Origin: an uncultured Oxalobacteraceae bacterium
GTDB taxonomy: Bacteria > Pseudomonadota > Gammaproteobacteria > Burkholderiales > Burkholderiaceae
Length of the DNA stretch: 26,453 nt
Assembly: GCA_946480015.1 (NCBI GenBank)
Contig: CAMLIL010000083.1
Location: 1-26,453, forward strand
Direction of reading: 5' to 3'
Shown here: piece after piece, positions 1 to 8,598 of the stretch
Layout of the letters: every line of letters begins with the position of its first letter
How positions within the stretch are numbered: the first letter of the stretch is position 1
Notes under the pieces: model-generated
The model's database searches: none
What the model was told of the DNA's origin: nothing
What the model saw: the letters and a program-made list of their open reading frames with translations, nothing else
Translations under genes and position numbers: made by a program

Positions 1-1484
1 ACGCCCAGCACAGCCTGGGCTTCATGTATGTGAACGGCCAGGGCGTGCCCCAGGATTTCGCGCTGGCGGTGGCGTGGTACCGGCGCGCCGCCAACGCGGG
101 GCTGGAACACGCGCAGTACAACCTGGGCGTGATGTACCAGAAGGGCCAGGGCGTCGGGCAGGACTTCACCGAAGCGCTGTACTGGTACCGGCTGGCGGCC
201 GAGCAGGGCTTCGCCGCGGCCCAGTACAACCTGGGCTGGCTGTACGCCAAGGGGCAGGGCGCGGAGCAGGACGTGCAGCGCGCCATGCACTGGTTCAGCA
301 AGGCGGCCGAACAGGGCGACGCCGGCGCGCAGAACAATCTGGGCATGATGTACGAGAACGGCAAGGGCGTGCCGCAGGACGAGCGCCAGGCGCTGGTCTG
401 GTACCGCCGCGCCGCCGAACAGGGCTACGCGCGCGCCCAGTTCAACCTGGCGCTGCGCTTCGACAGCGGCCAGGGCGTGCAGCGCGACCCGCAGCAGGCG
501 CTGGCCTGGCTGCGCAAGGCCGCCGAGCAGGGCCACGCGCCGGCGCAATTCAACCTGGCGCTGCGCTTCGACAAGGGCCAGGGCGTGGCGCAGGACAGCC
601 AGAAAGCCATCCACTGGTATCAGCGCGCGGCCGAACAGGGCCACGCCAGCTCGCAGTTCAATCTGGGCCTGATCCACGACAGCGGGCATGGCGTGGCGCG
701 CGACGAAGCGCAGGCGCTGGCATGGTTCCGCAAGGCCGCCGCGCAGGGCCACGCGGGCGCGCAGGACAGTCTCGGCCTGCGCTATGAACACGGGCAGGGC
801 GTCGCGCAGGATTTCAATGCCGCGCGGGCCTGGTACCGCAAGGCCGCCGAGCAGGGCTTCGCCAGCGCCCAGTACCACCTTGGCCTGCTGGCCGACCCGC
901 TCGATGCGGCCGGCGCGGCGGAATGGTTGCGCCGGGCGGCCGAACAGAACCACGTGCGCGCCCAGTTCGACCTGGCGCTGCGCTACGAGAGCGGGCGCGG
1001 GGTGGCGCGCGACGAGCGCGCGGCCCTGCTGTGGTACCGGCGCGCGGCCGATCAGGACTATGCGCCGGCCCAGTACATGGTCGGCGTGCTGCTCGACCGC
1101 GACGAGAGCGGGACGGTTGATCCGCGCGAGGCGCACGACTGGTACCGGCGCGCGGCCGACCAGGGCCACGCGCACGCGCAGTTCGCGCTGGCGCTGCGCT
1201 TCGATAACGGCCAGGCGGTGCCGCAGGATTACGAAGCGGCCTATTTCTGGTACCTGTGCGCGGCGCGCCAGGGCCATGCGCGCGCCCAGTTCAACCTCGG
1301 GCTGATGCATGCCAGCGGCCAGGGGGCCATGGCCGACCTGCTCGAGGCCTACACCTGGATCGAGCGCGCCGCGCGCGCCGGCATGGCGGCGGCCGCGGCC
1401 CAGCTCAAACGCATCATGGCGCGCATGAGCGAGGCCCAGCGCGGCCAGCTTCAGCCCGGCAACTCCCAAGCGAGTACTCACTAA
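1..1484 (+). CDS. Sel1-like repeat protein, 5' end missing
   Basis: The reading frame is open from the window edge (first full codon at 3), so the true start lies upstream; the first internal ATG is at 24. The visible part is almost wholly Sel1-type alpha/alpha repeats of about 36 residues. I count 13 unit starts of the pattern A-Q-x-N-L-G/A-L, each followed by G-Q-G-V-x-x-D and W-Y-R-R/K-A-A-E-Q-G. Sel1 repeats are solenoid scaffolds for protein-protein contacts; bacterial members often act in envelope, secretion or signalling complexes, but the partner cannot be told here. Any signal peptide would be in the missing N-terminus. Two neighbouring repeats are nearly identical in DNA, which suggests recent duplication. 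The end at TAA 1482-1484 is followed by a GC-rich spacer without an obvious T-run terminator. Confidence 0.9.
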   Translation, partial: AQHSLGFMYVNGQGVPQDFALAVAWYRRAANAGLEHAQYNLGVMYQKGQGVGQDFTEALYWYRLAAEQGFAAAQYNLGWLYAKGQGAEQDVQRAMHWFSKAAEQGDAGAQNNLGMMYENGKGVPQDERQALVWYRRAAEQGYARAQFNLALRFDSGQGVQRDPQQALAWLRKAAEQGHAPAQFNLALRFDKGQGVAQDSQKAIHWYQRAAEQGHASSQFNLGLIHDSGHGVARDEAQALAWFRKAAAQGHAGAQDSLGLRYEHGQGVAQDFNAARAWYRKAAEQGFASAQYHLGLLADPLDAAGAAEWLRRAAEQNHVRAQFDLALRYESGRGVARDERAALLWYRRAADQDYAPAQYMVGVLLDRDESGTVDPREAHDWYRRAADQGHAHAQFALALRFDNGQAVPQDYEAAYFWYLCAARQGHARAQFNLGLMHASGQGAMADLLEAYTWIERAARAGMAAAAAQLKRIMARMSEAQRGQLQPGNSQASTH

Positions 1485-1559
1485 CGGCCACGGCGGCCGC
1501 GGCGGCCGCGCCCAGCGCGCACGATTGCGCACGCGCCGCGCATCCAGCCTGGTGTACCA

Positions 1560-1579
1560 TACTGTATAAACGTACAGCC
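1560..1579 (+). promoter_or_regulatory. LexA (SOS) box overlapping the promoter of the rSAM-UdgX cassette
   Basis: CTGT at 1562-1565 and ACAG at 1574-1577 are separated by 8 bases (ATAAACGT). That is the CTGT-N8-ACAG architecture of the proteobacterial LexA operator. I count 15 of 20 positions matching the E. coli consensus TACTGTATATATATACAGTA. A possible -10 hexamer TATAAA lies inside it at 1565-1570, so bound LexA would block RNA polymerase. The box ends 3 bases before the first possible ATG (1581) and 15 before the likelier one (1593). LexA is not encoded in this window. Confidence 0.75.
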
Positions 1580-1592
1580 AATGGGCGCCGCA

Positions 1593-2825
1593 ATGGAACT
1601 GACGGACAAGCTCGACATTCTGGCCGACGCGGCCAAGTACGACGCTTCCTGCGCCAGCAGTGGCGCGCCCAAACGTTCATCCGAAGGCAAGGAGGGCATC
1701 GGCGCCACCAGCGGCATGGGCATTTGCCACAGCTATACGCCGGACGGGCGCTGCGTGTCGCTGCTCAAAATCCTGCTGACCAATTTCTGCATCTACGACT
1801 GCCAGTACTGCGTCAACCGGCGCACTTCCAATGTGCCGCGGGCGCGCTTTTCGGTCGACGAAGTGGTTCGGCTGACGGTCGATTTTTACCTGCGCAATTA
1901 CATCGACGGGCTGTTTCTCAGTTCCGGCATCATCCAGTCGGCCGACTACACCATGGAGCAGCTGGTGGCGGTCGCGCGCGCCCTGCGCGAGGTGCACCAG
2001 TTCCGCGGCTACATCCACCTCAAGACCATCCCCGACGCCGATCCGGCCCTGATTGCCGCGGCCGGCCACTACGCCGACCGGCTGTCGGTCAATATCGAAC
2101 TGCCGACCGAGCGCAGCATCGAGCGCCTGGCGCCGGAAAAGAACGTGCACACCATCAAGCTGGCGATGGGATCGATCCGCCGCAAGCTCGACGAACAAGC
2201 CGCGGAACCGGCCGCGCCGAGGTTTGCGCCGGCGGGGCAGAGCACCCAGATGATCGTCGGCGCCGACGCCAGCGACGACCGCACCATCCTCGGCACTGCG
2301 CAAACCCTGTACGGCAGCTATAAGCTCAAGCGCGTGTACTACTCGGCCTTCAGCCCGATCCCGCACAGTCCCGCCACGGTGCCGCTGGCGCCGCCGCCGA
2401 TGGAGCGCGAGCACCGGCTGTACCAGGCCGACTTCCTCATGCGCGGCTATGGCTTCCAGGCCGGCGAGCTGTTGCCCGAGGCGGGCAACCTGGCGCTGGA
2501 CATCGATCCCAAGCTGGCCTGGGCCCTGGCGCACCGCGAACATTTTCCGCTCGACCTGAACCTGGCCGACGAGGCGATGATCGCGCGCGTGCCCGGCATC
2601 GGCTTGCGCAACGCCAGGCGGCTGGTCGAGCTGCGCCGGGTGCGGCGCATCCGCTACCTGGACCTGTCCCGCCTGCGCTGCAGCATGAAAAAGACCGCTC
2701 CCTTCATCGTGACGGCCGATTACCGGCCGGCGTCGGACAGCACGGCCTCGCACCTGCTGCGCCGCGCCATGGCCGACCATCCCCCGCAGCAGCTCGACCT
2801 ATGGGCGCAATTGCAAGCGGCGTGA
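1593..2825 (+). CDS. Putative DNA modification/repair radical SAM protein (UdgX-linked family)
   Basis: Radical SAM enzyme of the family always found beside a UdgX/DUF4130 gene (TIGR03916 type). The three cluster cysteines form C-x3-C-x2-C (C-I-Y-D-C-Q-Y-C, about residues 66-73), which holds a 4Fe-4S cluster for S-adenosylmethionine cleavage. The N-terminus D-A-A-K-Y-D-A-S-C-A-S-S-G is typical of the family. The C-terminal part carries a helix-hairpin-helix-like stretch (A-R-V-P-G-I-G-L-R-N-A-R), a common DNA-binding motif. The substrate is unknown; a role in DNA base repair or modification is inferred from the fold and partner. ATG 1593 gives a start M-E-L-T-D-K-L that fits the family; ATG 1581 in the same frame would begin 3 bases after the LexA box. 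The 3' end overlaps the next gene, so the two are probably translationally coupled and induced together by DNA damage. Confidence 0.88.
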   Translation: MELTDKLDILADAAKYDASCASSGAPKRSSEGKEGIGATSGMGICHSYTPDGRCVSLLKILLTNFCIYDCQYCVNRRTSNVPRARFSVDEVVRLTVDFYLRNYIDGLFLSSGIIQSADYTMEQLVAVARALREVHQFRGYIHLKTIPDADPALIAAAGHYADRLSVNIELPTERSIERLAPEKNVHTIKLAMGSIRRKLDEQAAEPAAPRFAPAGQSTQMIVGADASDDRTILGTAQTLYGSYKLKRVYYSAFSPIPHSPATVPLAPPPMEREHRLYQADFLMRGYGFQAGELLPEAGNLALDIDPKLAWALAHREHFPLDLNLADEAMIARVPGIGLRNARRLVELRRVRRIRYLDLSRLRCSMKKTAPFIVTADYRPASDSTASHLLRRAMADHPPQQLDLWAQLQAA

Positions 2826-4276
2826 ACGCGGCGGCCTGTGCCGCGGCGGGCCGTCCGGTGCTGGTCCACTGCTTCGACGAGTGGCGCGCGGCGGCGCGCG
2901 AGCTGCTGGCGCACAAGGTGGCGCCGCATGCGGTGCAGTGGATATCGCACAAGGATGGCGGCGATCTGTTTGCAGGCCAGGCCCCGGCGCAGGCGCCGCC
3001 GGCCGACGCGGGTGCGGGCGCGCGCGCCGTGCTGGTGCGCATCCCGCGCCAGCTGATGGACATGCTGCAAAGCGCGGCCTGCTGCCGTGTGCCGAACCGC
3101 TGGGCCTTCCTGTATCTTGTGCTGTGGCGCTGGCAGCACGGCGAACGCGACGTCATGTCGGCGGCCGACCAGGATGGCGCCAGGCTGCACGCCATGGTCA
3201 AGGCGGTGCAGCGCGAAGAGCATGACATGCACGCCTACATCCGCTTTCGCGAACGGCGCGCGCAAGCCGGGCCGCCGCGCTTCGTGGCCTGGTTCGAACC
3301 GGCGCACGACGTGCTGCCGCAGGTGGCGCGCCATTTTGCCAGCCGCATGGGGAGGGTCACCTGGATGATCGCAACACCGGACGCAAGCGTCATGTGGGAT
3401 GGCGCCACGCTGCACAGCACCGGTCCGCTGATGCGCGGACCCGAAGACATCGACGACGCCGGCGAAGCCTTGTGGCTGACCTATTACCGCAGCATCTTCA
3501 ACCCGGCGCGGCTCAATGCCGAGCTGATGCACGGCCATATCCCCAACCGCTTCTGGAGGCACTTGCCCGAAGGGGCGGCGGTGCCGGAGATGGTGAGCCA
3601 GGCGGTGGCCGGCGCGCGCAAGGTCGGGCAGAGCGGCAGCGTGGGCCGGCGCGGCGGCACCGCCATTCCCATCGCGCCGGACCAGGCCCAGCCGGAGCGC
3701 CAGGCGCCCGGCACGCTCGACCAGTGCCGCCGCTGCGAGCTGTGGCAGCACGCAACCCAGGCCGTGGGCGGGGTGGGGCCGGCCAGAGCGCGCATCATGC
3801 TGGTCGGCGAGCAGCCGGGCGACCAGGAGGACCTGGCCGGCCTGCCTTTTGTCGGCCCGGCCGGCCAGCTGCTCGAGCGGGCCATGGGCGAGGCCGCGCT
3901 CGAACGGGGCAAGATTTACCTGACCAACGCCGTCAAGCATTTCAAATGGGAGCCGCGCGGCAAGCGCCGCCTGCACAAAACCCCGGCCCAGCGCGAGATC
4001 GAAGCGTGCGCGTATTGGCTCGACAGTGAGATCGCGCAAGTCAAGCCGCGCGTCATCGTCGCCATGGGCAGCACCGCGCTCAAGGCCGTCACCGGCAATC
4101 CACATGCCACCCTGAAGGACGTGCTGGGCACACCGTTCCAGCACCAGGAGCGCTGGATCGTGGTCATCTATCATCCCTCGTATGTGTTGCGGGTGCCGGG
4201 ACAAGACGCCAAGGCGCACGCCTTGACCGTGATGGTGGAGGGCCTGCGCGAGGCCAGGCGGCTGGCGGGGGCTTAG
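2801..4276 (+). CDS. DUF4130 - UdgX uracil-DNA binding/glycosylase fusion
   Basis: A 491-residue two-domain protein. Residues about 18-260 resemble DUF4130 (TIGR03915), the partner of the radical SAM gene upstream. Residues about 300-490 are a family 4-like uracil-DNA glycosylase of the UdgX type. UdgX signatures are the active-site motif G-E-Q-P-G-D-Q-E-D (336-344), the loop K-R-R-L-H (388-392) and H-P-S (458-460). In studied UdgX the His of that loop forms a covalent bond with the uracil site; here it is His392. Cys309, Cys312, Cys403 and His380 sit where iron-sulfur ligands are expected. In many genomes the two domains are fused as here. ATG 2801 lies inside the upstream gene; a GTG at 2822 that overlaps its TGA as GTGA is an equally good start. 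Likely role: recognising or trapping uracil in DNA under SOS control. Confidence 0.9.
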   Translation: MGAIASGVNAAACAAAGRPVLVHCFDEWRAAARELLAHKVAPHAVQWISHKDGGDLFAGQAPAQAPPADAGAGARAVLVRIPRQLMDMLQSAACCRVPNRWAFLYLVLWRWQHGERDVMSAADQDGARLHAMVKAVQREEHDMHAYIRFRERRAQAGPPRFVAWFEPAHDVLPQVARHFASRMGRVTWMIATPDASVMWDGATLHSTGPLMRGPEDIDDAGEALWLTYYRSIFNPARLNAELMHGHIPNRFWRHLPEGAAVPEMVSQAVAGARKVGQSGSVGRRGGTAIPIAPDQAQPERQAPGTLDQCRRCELWQHATQAVGGVGPARARIMLVGEQPGDQEDLAGLPFVGPAGQLLERAMGEAALERGKIYLTNAVKHFKWEPRGKRRLHKTPAQREIEACAYWLDSEIAQVKPRVIVAMGSTALKAVTGNPHATLKDVLGTPFQHQERWIVVIYHPSYVLRVPGQDAKAHALTVMVEGLREARRLAGA

Positions 4277-4400
4277 GGGCAAGGGGCGGGCCCGGCTGCG
4301 GCGCAAACCACCATCGCAGCCAGCCCCGGCATTTTCACCTATCTGGCCAAAAGAGAAACTGGTATCCTTTCCAGTTCCAACAGCCCATCCACACTGCCCC

Positions 4401-5596
4401 ATGAACCCATCGTCCCAACGCCTGGATGTCGTCGACTGCCTGCGCGGCTTCGCGATCGTCTCGATCATGCTGCTGCATAACATCGAGCACTTCGACCTGT
4501 ATTTCACACCGGCCAATCTGCCGGCCTGGATGGTGGCGCTCGACAAGGTGATCTGGGACAGCGCTTTTTTCCTGTTCGGCGGCAAGTCCTACGCCATCTT
4601 CGCGATGCTGTTCGGCGTGACCTTCTTCATCCAGTTCAACAACCGCGCTCAGCGCGGTGAAGATTTCCGCCTGCGCTTTGCCTGGCGGCTGGTGCTGCTG
4701 TTGATGTTCGGACTGGTCAACAGCCTGTTCTACGAGGGCGACATCCTGTCGATCTACGCGGTGCTGGGCTTGCGCTGATCCCGGTGGCGCGCCTGTCCAA
4801 CAAGACCGTGTTCGCCATCGCGGCGGTGCTGATGCTGCAACCGGTCGAGTGGATCAATGCGCTCGCCGCGCTCGGCAATCCCGGCGCCAAGCTGGCCGAC
4901 CCGGCCTCGTGGGCCTATTTCGGCCGCTCCGAAGCCTATCTGAAAGGCGACTCGATGCTGGCCGCATGGTTCGGCAATCTCACCAACGGCAAGATCGGCG
5001 TGCTGTACTGGTCGTGGGAAAACGGCCGTGTCTTTCAGATCATGTCGCTGTTCATGCTGGGCATGCTGGCCGGCCGCAAGGCCCTGTTCGCGCCGACCGA
5101 TGCCGGGCTGCGCTTCTGGAAACGCACCCTGATCGCGGCCGCGCTGTGCTTCGTGCCCTTGTACTTAACGTTGAGCAATATCGATGGCCTGGTTCCGGGG
5201 CAAGCCCTGCGCCGTCCGCTGAAAACCATCGTCGGCACCTGGTCGAACCTGGCCTTCATGCTGGTCCTGGTGTCCTCGTTCGTGCTGCTGTTCCGGCTCG
5301 GCGCCATGCAACGCCTGCTGCGCCTGTTCGCCCCGCTGGGCCGCATGAGCCTGACCAGCTATGTGGTGCAGTCGCTGCTCGGTTCGACCCTCTATTATGG
5401 CTTCGGCTTCGCCCTGTACAAGGTCACCGGCGCCAGCATGTGCCTGGCCATCGGCGTGGTCCTGGCGCTCCTGCAGGGCAGCTTCAGTGCCTGGTGGCTA
5501 AGCCGCTACCAGCAGGGCCCGCTGGAAATGCTATGGCACCGCGCCACTTGGTGGGGCCACCGGCCGGTCAATCGGACCGCCGTCCCGGCCGCCTGA
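4401..5596 (+). pseudogene. DUF418 membrane protein, frameshifted
   Basis: Two adjoining reading frames together make one DUF418 protein of about 399 residues. The N-terminal part (4401-4778) starts with L-D-V-V-D-C-L-R-G-F-A-I and ends G-D-I-L-S-I-Y-A-V-L-G-L-R at a TGA. The protein continues in the -1 frame from about 4769 (G-L-A-L-I-P-V-A-R-L-S-N-K) to the TGA at 5594-5596. One base seems to be missing near 4766-4771 (CTGGGCTTG), where the family expects Y-A-V-L-G-L-A-L. Both parts are strongly hydrophobic with several membrane segments. DUF418 proteins are inner-membrane proteins of unclear role, often compared with acyltransferase-like membrane families. Because the codons on both sides look intact, this is either a very recent mutation or a sequencing error. 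Confidence 0.82.
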
Positions 5597-5643
5597 GCGC
5601 TGACGCCGGCCCGCAGGCCGCCATCGCAGCACAAGCGCGCCGT

Positions 5644-7233
5644 TCAGGCGGCCAGGTGCATGCGCCGGCGCGCCGGCGGGGCGAGGGGCGTGTCGCTGCC
5701 GAGCTGGAAGGTGCCCACCAGGGAAGACAGGCGCTGCGCCTGTTCTTCCATTGAGGCGGCCGCGGCGGCGGCCTGCTCGACCAGTGCGGCGTTTTCCTGC
5801 GTGACCTGGTCCATCTGCGTGACGGCCAGGTTGATCTGTTCCAGGCCGTCGCTCTGCTCGTCGCTGGCGCTGGTAATCTCGCCCATGATGCTGGTCACAC
5901 GCCCGATGCTGGCCACCACTTCGCTCATGGTCAGGCCGGCCTGGTCGACCAGGCGCGCGCCATTGTCCACCCGTGCCACGGAATCGCCGATGAGCTGCTT
6001 GATTTCCTTGGCGGCGGCGGCCGAACGCTGGGCCAGATTGCGCACTTCGCCGGCCACGACCGCAAACCCGCGCCCTTGTTCGCCGGCGCGCGCCGCTTCG
6101 ACGGCCGCATTCAGGGCCAGAATATTGGTCTGGAAGGCAATGCCGTCGATGACGCTGATGATGTCGACGATCTGGCGCGACGAGGCGTTGATCGCCCCCA
6201 TGGTCTGCACCACTTCGGCCACCACCGCGCCGCCTTTGCCGGCCACGTCGGCAGCGGCGATGGCCAGGTCGTTGGCCTTGCGCGCGTGCTCGGCGTTCTG
6301 CTTGACGGTGGCGGTCAGTTGTTCCATCGACGAGGCGGTCTGCTGCAGCGAGCTGGCCTGCACTTCGGTGCGGGCCGACAGGTCCAGATTGCCGTTGGCG
6401 ATTTCGCGCGCGGCAGTGGTGATCAGGTCGGTACCGCTGCGCACTTCCGAGACAATGCTGAGCAGGTGTGCGTTCATGCCTTTGAGCGCGCCCATCAGCT
6501 GGCCGGTCTCGTCCGTGCTGTCCACCGCGATGGTGCTGGTCAGGTCGCCGGCCGACACCGTCGTGGCAACCCGCACCGCTTCGGACAGCGGCACCGTGAT
6601 GCTGCGTGTGATCAAGACCGCGCATGCCACGCCCAGCAGGATTGCCAGCGCGCCGAGCACAATGAGCATGACGCGCCCGCTTTGATATTGCCTGGACACT
6701 TCGGCGCCGGCTTCATCGAGCAGCAGGCGCTGGGTGTCGGCCAGTTTCGCCATGCTGTCGAGGTAGATGGCGCGCTTGCCGACCATATCGCTTTCATACA
6801 GCTGCCTGGCCACATCGAGATTGCCGGCCGCCTTTTCCTTGAAGATGCGGGCGCGCGACGCGACATAGGCTTTGCGCGTCTGCATCAAGGTGGCCAATTG
6901 GGCTTTCGAGCGCGGATCCTGCAGCACTTTTTCCAGCTCGTTCTGGATGGCCGTGGCGTGCGCGGACGAGGCTTTCATTTGCGCTTCGACGGCTTTCTGC
7001 TCGGCCGGATCGGCCGCGCGGTACGCCGTGGTGGTGCGCGCGGCGTTGACTTCGATCACCTTGACCCATTCCTCCAGCATGCGTTCGTGGCGCACCTTTA
7101 CGTGGAGCATTTCCGTGGTCATGGCATTGGCGCTATGCATGCGCCAGACGCCCACGCCGGTCAGCGCGACCAGCAAGAGCAGGACCAGGGCAAAGCCGAG
7201 CCCAAGACGAGTTCCAATGTGAAGATTTTTCAT
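5644..7233 (-). CDS. Methyl-accepting chemotaxis protein
   Basis: A 529-residue chemoreceptor. TM1 spans about residues 10-30, then comes an alpha-helical periplasmic sensor (about 31-185, four-helix-bundle type), TM2 (187-208), HAMP (about 209-262) and the cytoplasmic signalling helices. The highly conserved hairpin tip I-D-G-I-A-F-Q-T-N-I-L-A-L-N-A-A-V-E-A-A (362-381) contacts CheA and CheW. The C-terminus ends R-R-R-M-H-L-A-A with no CheR-tethering pentapeptide. The ligand is unknown. The ATG at 7233 starts M-K-N-L-H-I-G-T-R-L, a usual start in beta-proteobacterial receptors. The next gene upstream on the same strand encodes a periplasmic binding protein, which could in principle present a ligand, but a possible terminator lies between them. 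Confidence 0.93.
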   Translation of the reverse strand: MKNLHIGTRLGLGFALVLLLLVALTGVGVWRMHSANAMTTEMLHVKVRHERMLEEWVKVIEVNAARTTTAYRAADPAEQKAVEAQMKASSAHATAIQNELEKVLQDPRSKAQLATLMQTRKAYVASRARIFKEKAAGNLDVARQLYESDMVGKRAIYLDSMAKLADTQRLLLDEAGAEVSRQYQSGRVMLIVLGALAILLGVACAVLITRSITVPLSEAVRVATTVSAGDLTSTIAVDSTDETGQLMGALKGMNAHLLSIVSEVRSGTDLITTAAREIANGNLDLSARTEVQASSLQQTASSMEQLTATVKQNAEHARKANDLAIAAADVAGKGGAVVAEVVQTMGAINASSRQIVDIISVIDGIAFQTNILALNAAVEAARAGEQGRGFAVVAGEVRNLAQRSAAAAKEIKQLIGDSVARVDNGARLVDQAGLTMSEVVASIGRVTSIMGEITSASDEQSDGLEQINLAVTQMDQVTQENAALVEQAAAAAASMEEQAQRLSSLVGTFQLGSDTPLAPPARRRMHLAA

Positions 7234-7288
7234 GATGCGCCTGCATAAAGCAATTGTGTCAGGCGATCATAGCATTGTAAAATTTTGC

Positions 7289-7313
7289 CACACAGCACTA
7301 AACAGTCTGTGTG
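7289..7313 (-). terminator. Possible terminator after the binding-protein gene
   Basis: CACACAG (7289-7295) and CTGTGTG (7307-7313) form a 7-bp stem with an 11-base loop. Read on the minus strand it is followed by GCAAAATTTT, a short T-tract a few bases off the stem. It lies between the binding-protein gene (ends 7390) and the chemoreceptor start (7233). A second hairpin, CGACTC-GCAAT-GAGTCG at 7349-7365, is closer to the gene end but has no T-tract. Confidence 0.35.
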
Positions 7314-7389
7314 CATACTGCTGTGGCATAAACACCGAAAGCCTTATTCGACTCGCAATGAGTCGGTGAGCGCCCTGTCAATATTGGCT

Positions 7390-8277
7390 TCAGCGGGGGG
7401 CGCTGCCCACTTGTTTGCGCACGACCGGAAGCGCGGCCAGCAGTTCCCTGGGGACGGCGGGGTCGTCGATGGTGAAGCGGCGTGTCACATTCTCCAGGCT
7501 GGCGATTTCCTTGTGAAAGTGGTGGCGCAGCATCTCGGCCAGCGAACCGTCTTTCGCGGCGATCGATAGCCCGCGTTCGAGCCGTCGGGCCAGTGCGGGA
7601 TAGTGCGCGCTGACGTAAAAAATGGTCGGCAGCGGATAGGAAATCATCAGATCCGGGGCGATCGTCAACTGCCCGGCCAGTTCCGGATATTGCGCCAGCG
7701 CCGAACGGGCTTCGACCACGCTCATCGGCAGGTAGTCGAAGCGTTTGCCGGCCAGCATGGGCAGCAGGGTTTGAATATTGGCGGTGTCGCTGACGCGGTA
7801 ACCGTTGCGCCGGTACAGTTCGATTTCGGCCCAGCCGCGGCCCTGGCCGGCGGTCAGCTTCTTGAGTTGGGCGGCGTCGCGGATGGCGCGGAATTTGGAC
7901 AGGTCTTCAGTGCGGATGAGCAGCACCCGACGGCCCAGGAGCCCGCCCATGATCGGTATGTTGACCGGAATGCGCTGGTCGAGCGGATCGTTCTTGTCGA
8001 GCACCCGCCACGGGCCCGCCTGCACATTGATGACCTTGCCGGCGGCGACTTCCTGACGCACCCGCAAGGTACTGAAATCACCTCCCACCCGCAGCGCCCG
8101 GTAGGGGCCGAATTCGGCGCGGGTCTTGTCCAGTGCCAGCGACAACACGCCGAATTGGTATTCGTCGCGCTTGGGCGTCTTGCCCCAATCGTAATACCGG
8201 TACTCCATCGGCGCGCAAAAGCCGTATGCACTGGCGAGCAGCAGACAGGCAGCCGCGAAACTTTTAAAGACGCGCAT
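7390..8277 (-). CDS. Periplasmic substrate-binding protein, SBP_bac_3-like
   Basis: A 295-residue secreted protein. The N-terminus has a clear signal peptide (M-R-V-F-K-S-F-A-A-A-C-L-L-L-A-S-A-Y-G), probably cut near F-C-A. The rest resembles the two-lobed periplasmic binding fold of amino-acid-type ABC transporters: an early lobe up to about residue 110, a crossover with I-P-I-M-G-G-L-L-G-R-R-V-L-L-I-R, a second lobe with repeated short helices, and a return strand (L-P-T-I-F-Y-V-S-A). No permease or ATPase gene is adjacent, so it may be an orphan sensor or binding protein. The ligand cannot be predicted. The ATG at 8277 is the only start that keeps the whole signal peptide. Confidence 0.72.
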   Translation of the reverse strand: MRVFKSFAAACLLLASAYGFCAPMEYRYYDWGKTPKRDEYQFGVLSLALDKTRAEFGPYRALRVGGDFSTLRVRQEVAAGKVINVQAGPWRVLDKNDPLDQRIPVNIPIMGGLLGRRVLLIRTEDLSKFRAIRDAAQLKKLTAGQGRGWAEIELYRRNGYRVSDTANIQTLLPMLAGKRFDYLPMSVVEARSALAQYPELAGQLTIAPDLMISYPLPTIFYVSAHYPALARRLERGLSIAAKDGSLAEMLRHHFHKEIASLENVTRRFTIDDPAVPRELLAALPVVRKQVGSAPR

Positions 8278-8506
8278 GGAACAGGTTTATTCAGGACGGA
8301 TATTGCAGTATGTCAGTTTGCCTTCAGGGGGGCAACAGCGTCGCATTTTACAATTTTATGTACATGCATACATTATTTTATTTGTAATACGGCATGTGGG
8401 ATGCGCAATGCGTAACTGAATGCGGCCGAGCGATTGATCGCCGAAAACACGTCCGCGGCGGACCGCCCAATCAATGAATCCCACCCCGAGTCCACCCTGA
8501 CACCGC

Positions 8507-8520
8507 TGTTATCGATACCA
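8507..8520. promoter_or_regulatory. Third, imperfect ATCGAT-centred site (possible distal operator)
   Basis: TGTTATCGATACCA shares the T-T-A-T-C-G-A-T-A core with the two promoter-proximal palindromes. Its centre (8513.5) is 91 bases upstream of the first of them, a distance compatible with a looping repressor. One arm is mismatched. Confidence 0.35.
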
Positions 8521-8562
8521 ATGGCGGTCCGGTCACCGTTGTGGAAATGTAACGCCTCCCAG

Positions 8563-8591
8563 TTGACTCGGTAAAACCGGCATGCTACGGT
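8563..8591 (+). promoter_or_regulatory. Sigma-70-type promoter for the TonB receptor gene
   Basis: TTGACT (8563-8568) matches the -35 consensus at five of six bases. Seventeen bases later comes TACGGT (8586-8591), a weaker -10. The predicted start of transcription, about 8598, falls at the edge of the first operator palindrome, so a bound repressor would block initiation or early elongation. Confidence 0.55.
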
Positions 8592-8598
8592 GTAAATA

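Noticed and set aside
4357..4376. AACTGG-N8-CCAGTT before the DUF418 gene, as an operator
   Set aside because: Only six bases per arm and no clear promoter around it; not enough to name a site.
5587..5653. Inverted repeat GGCCGCCTGA/TCAGGCGGCC between the convergent DUF418 and chemoreceptor genes
   Set aside because: Both arms are the Ala-stop codon ends of the two genes and the loop is 47 bases, so it may be coincidence.
5531..6625. Long minus-strand frame over the chemoreceptor and the end of the DUF418 gene
   Set aside because: It is a shadow of the chemoreceptor in another frame, Gly/Arg-rich as expected from high-GC DNA, with no family features.
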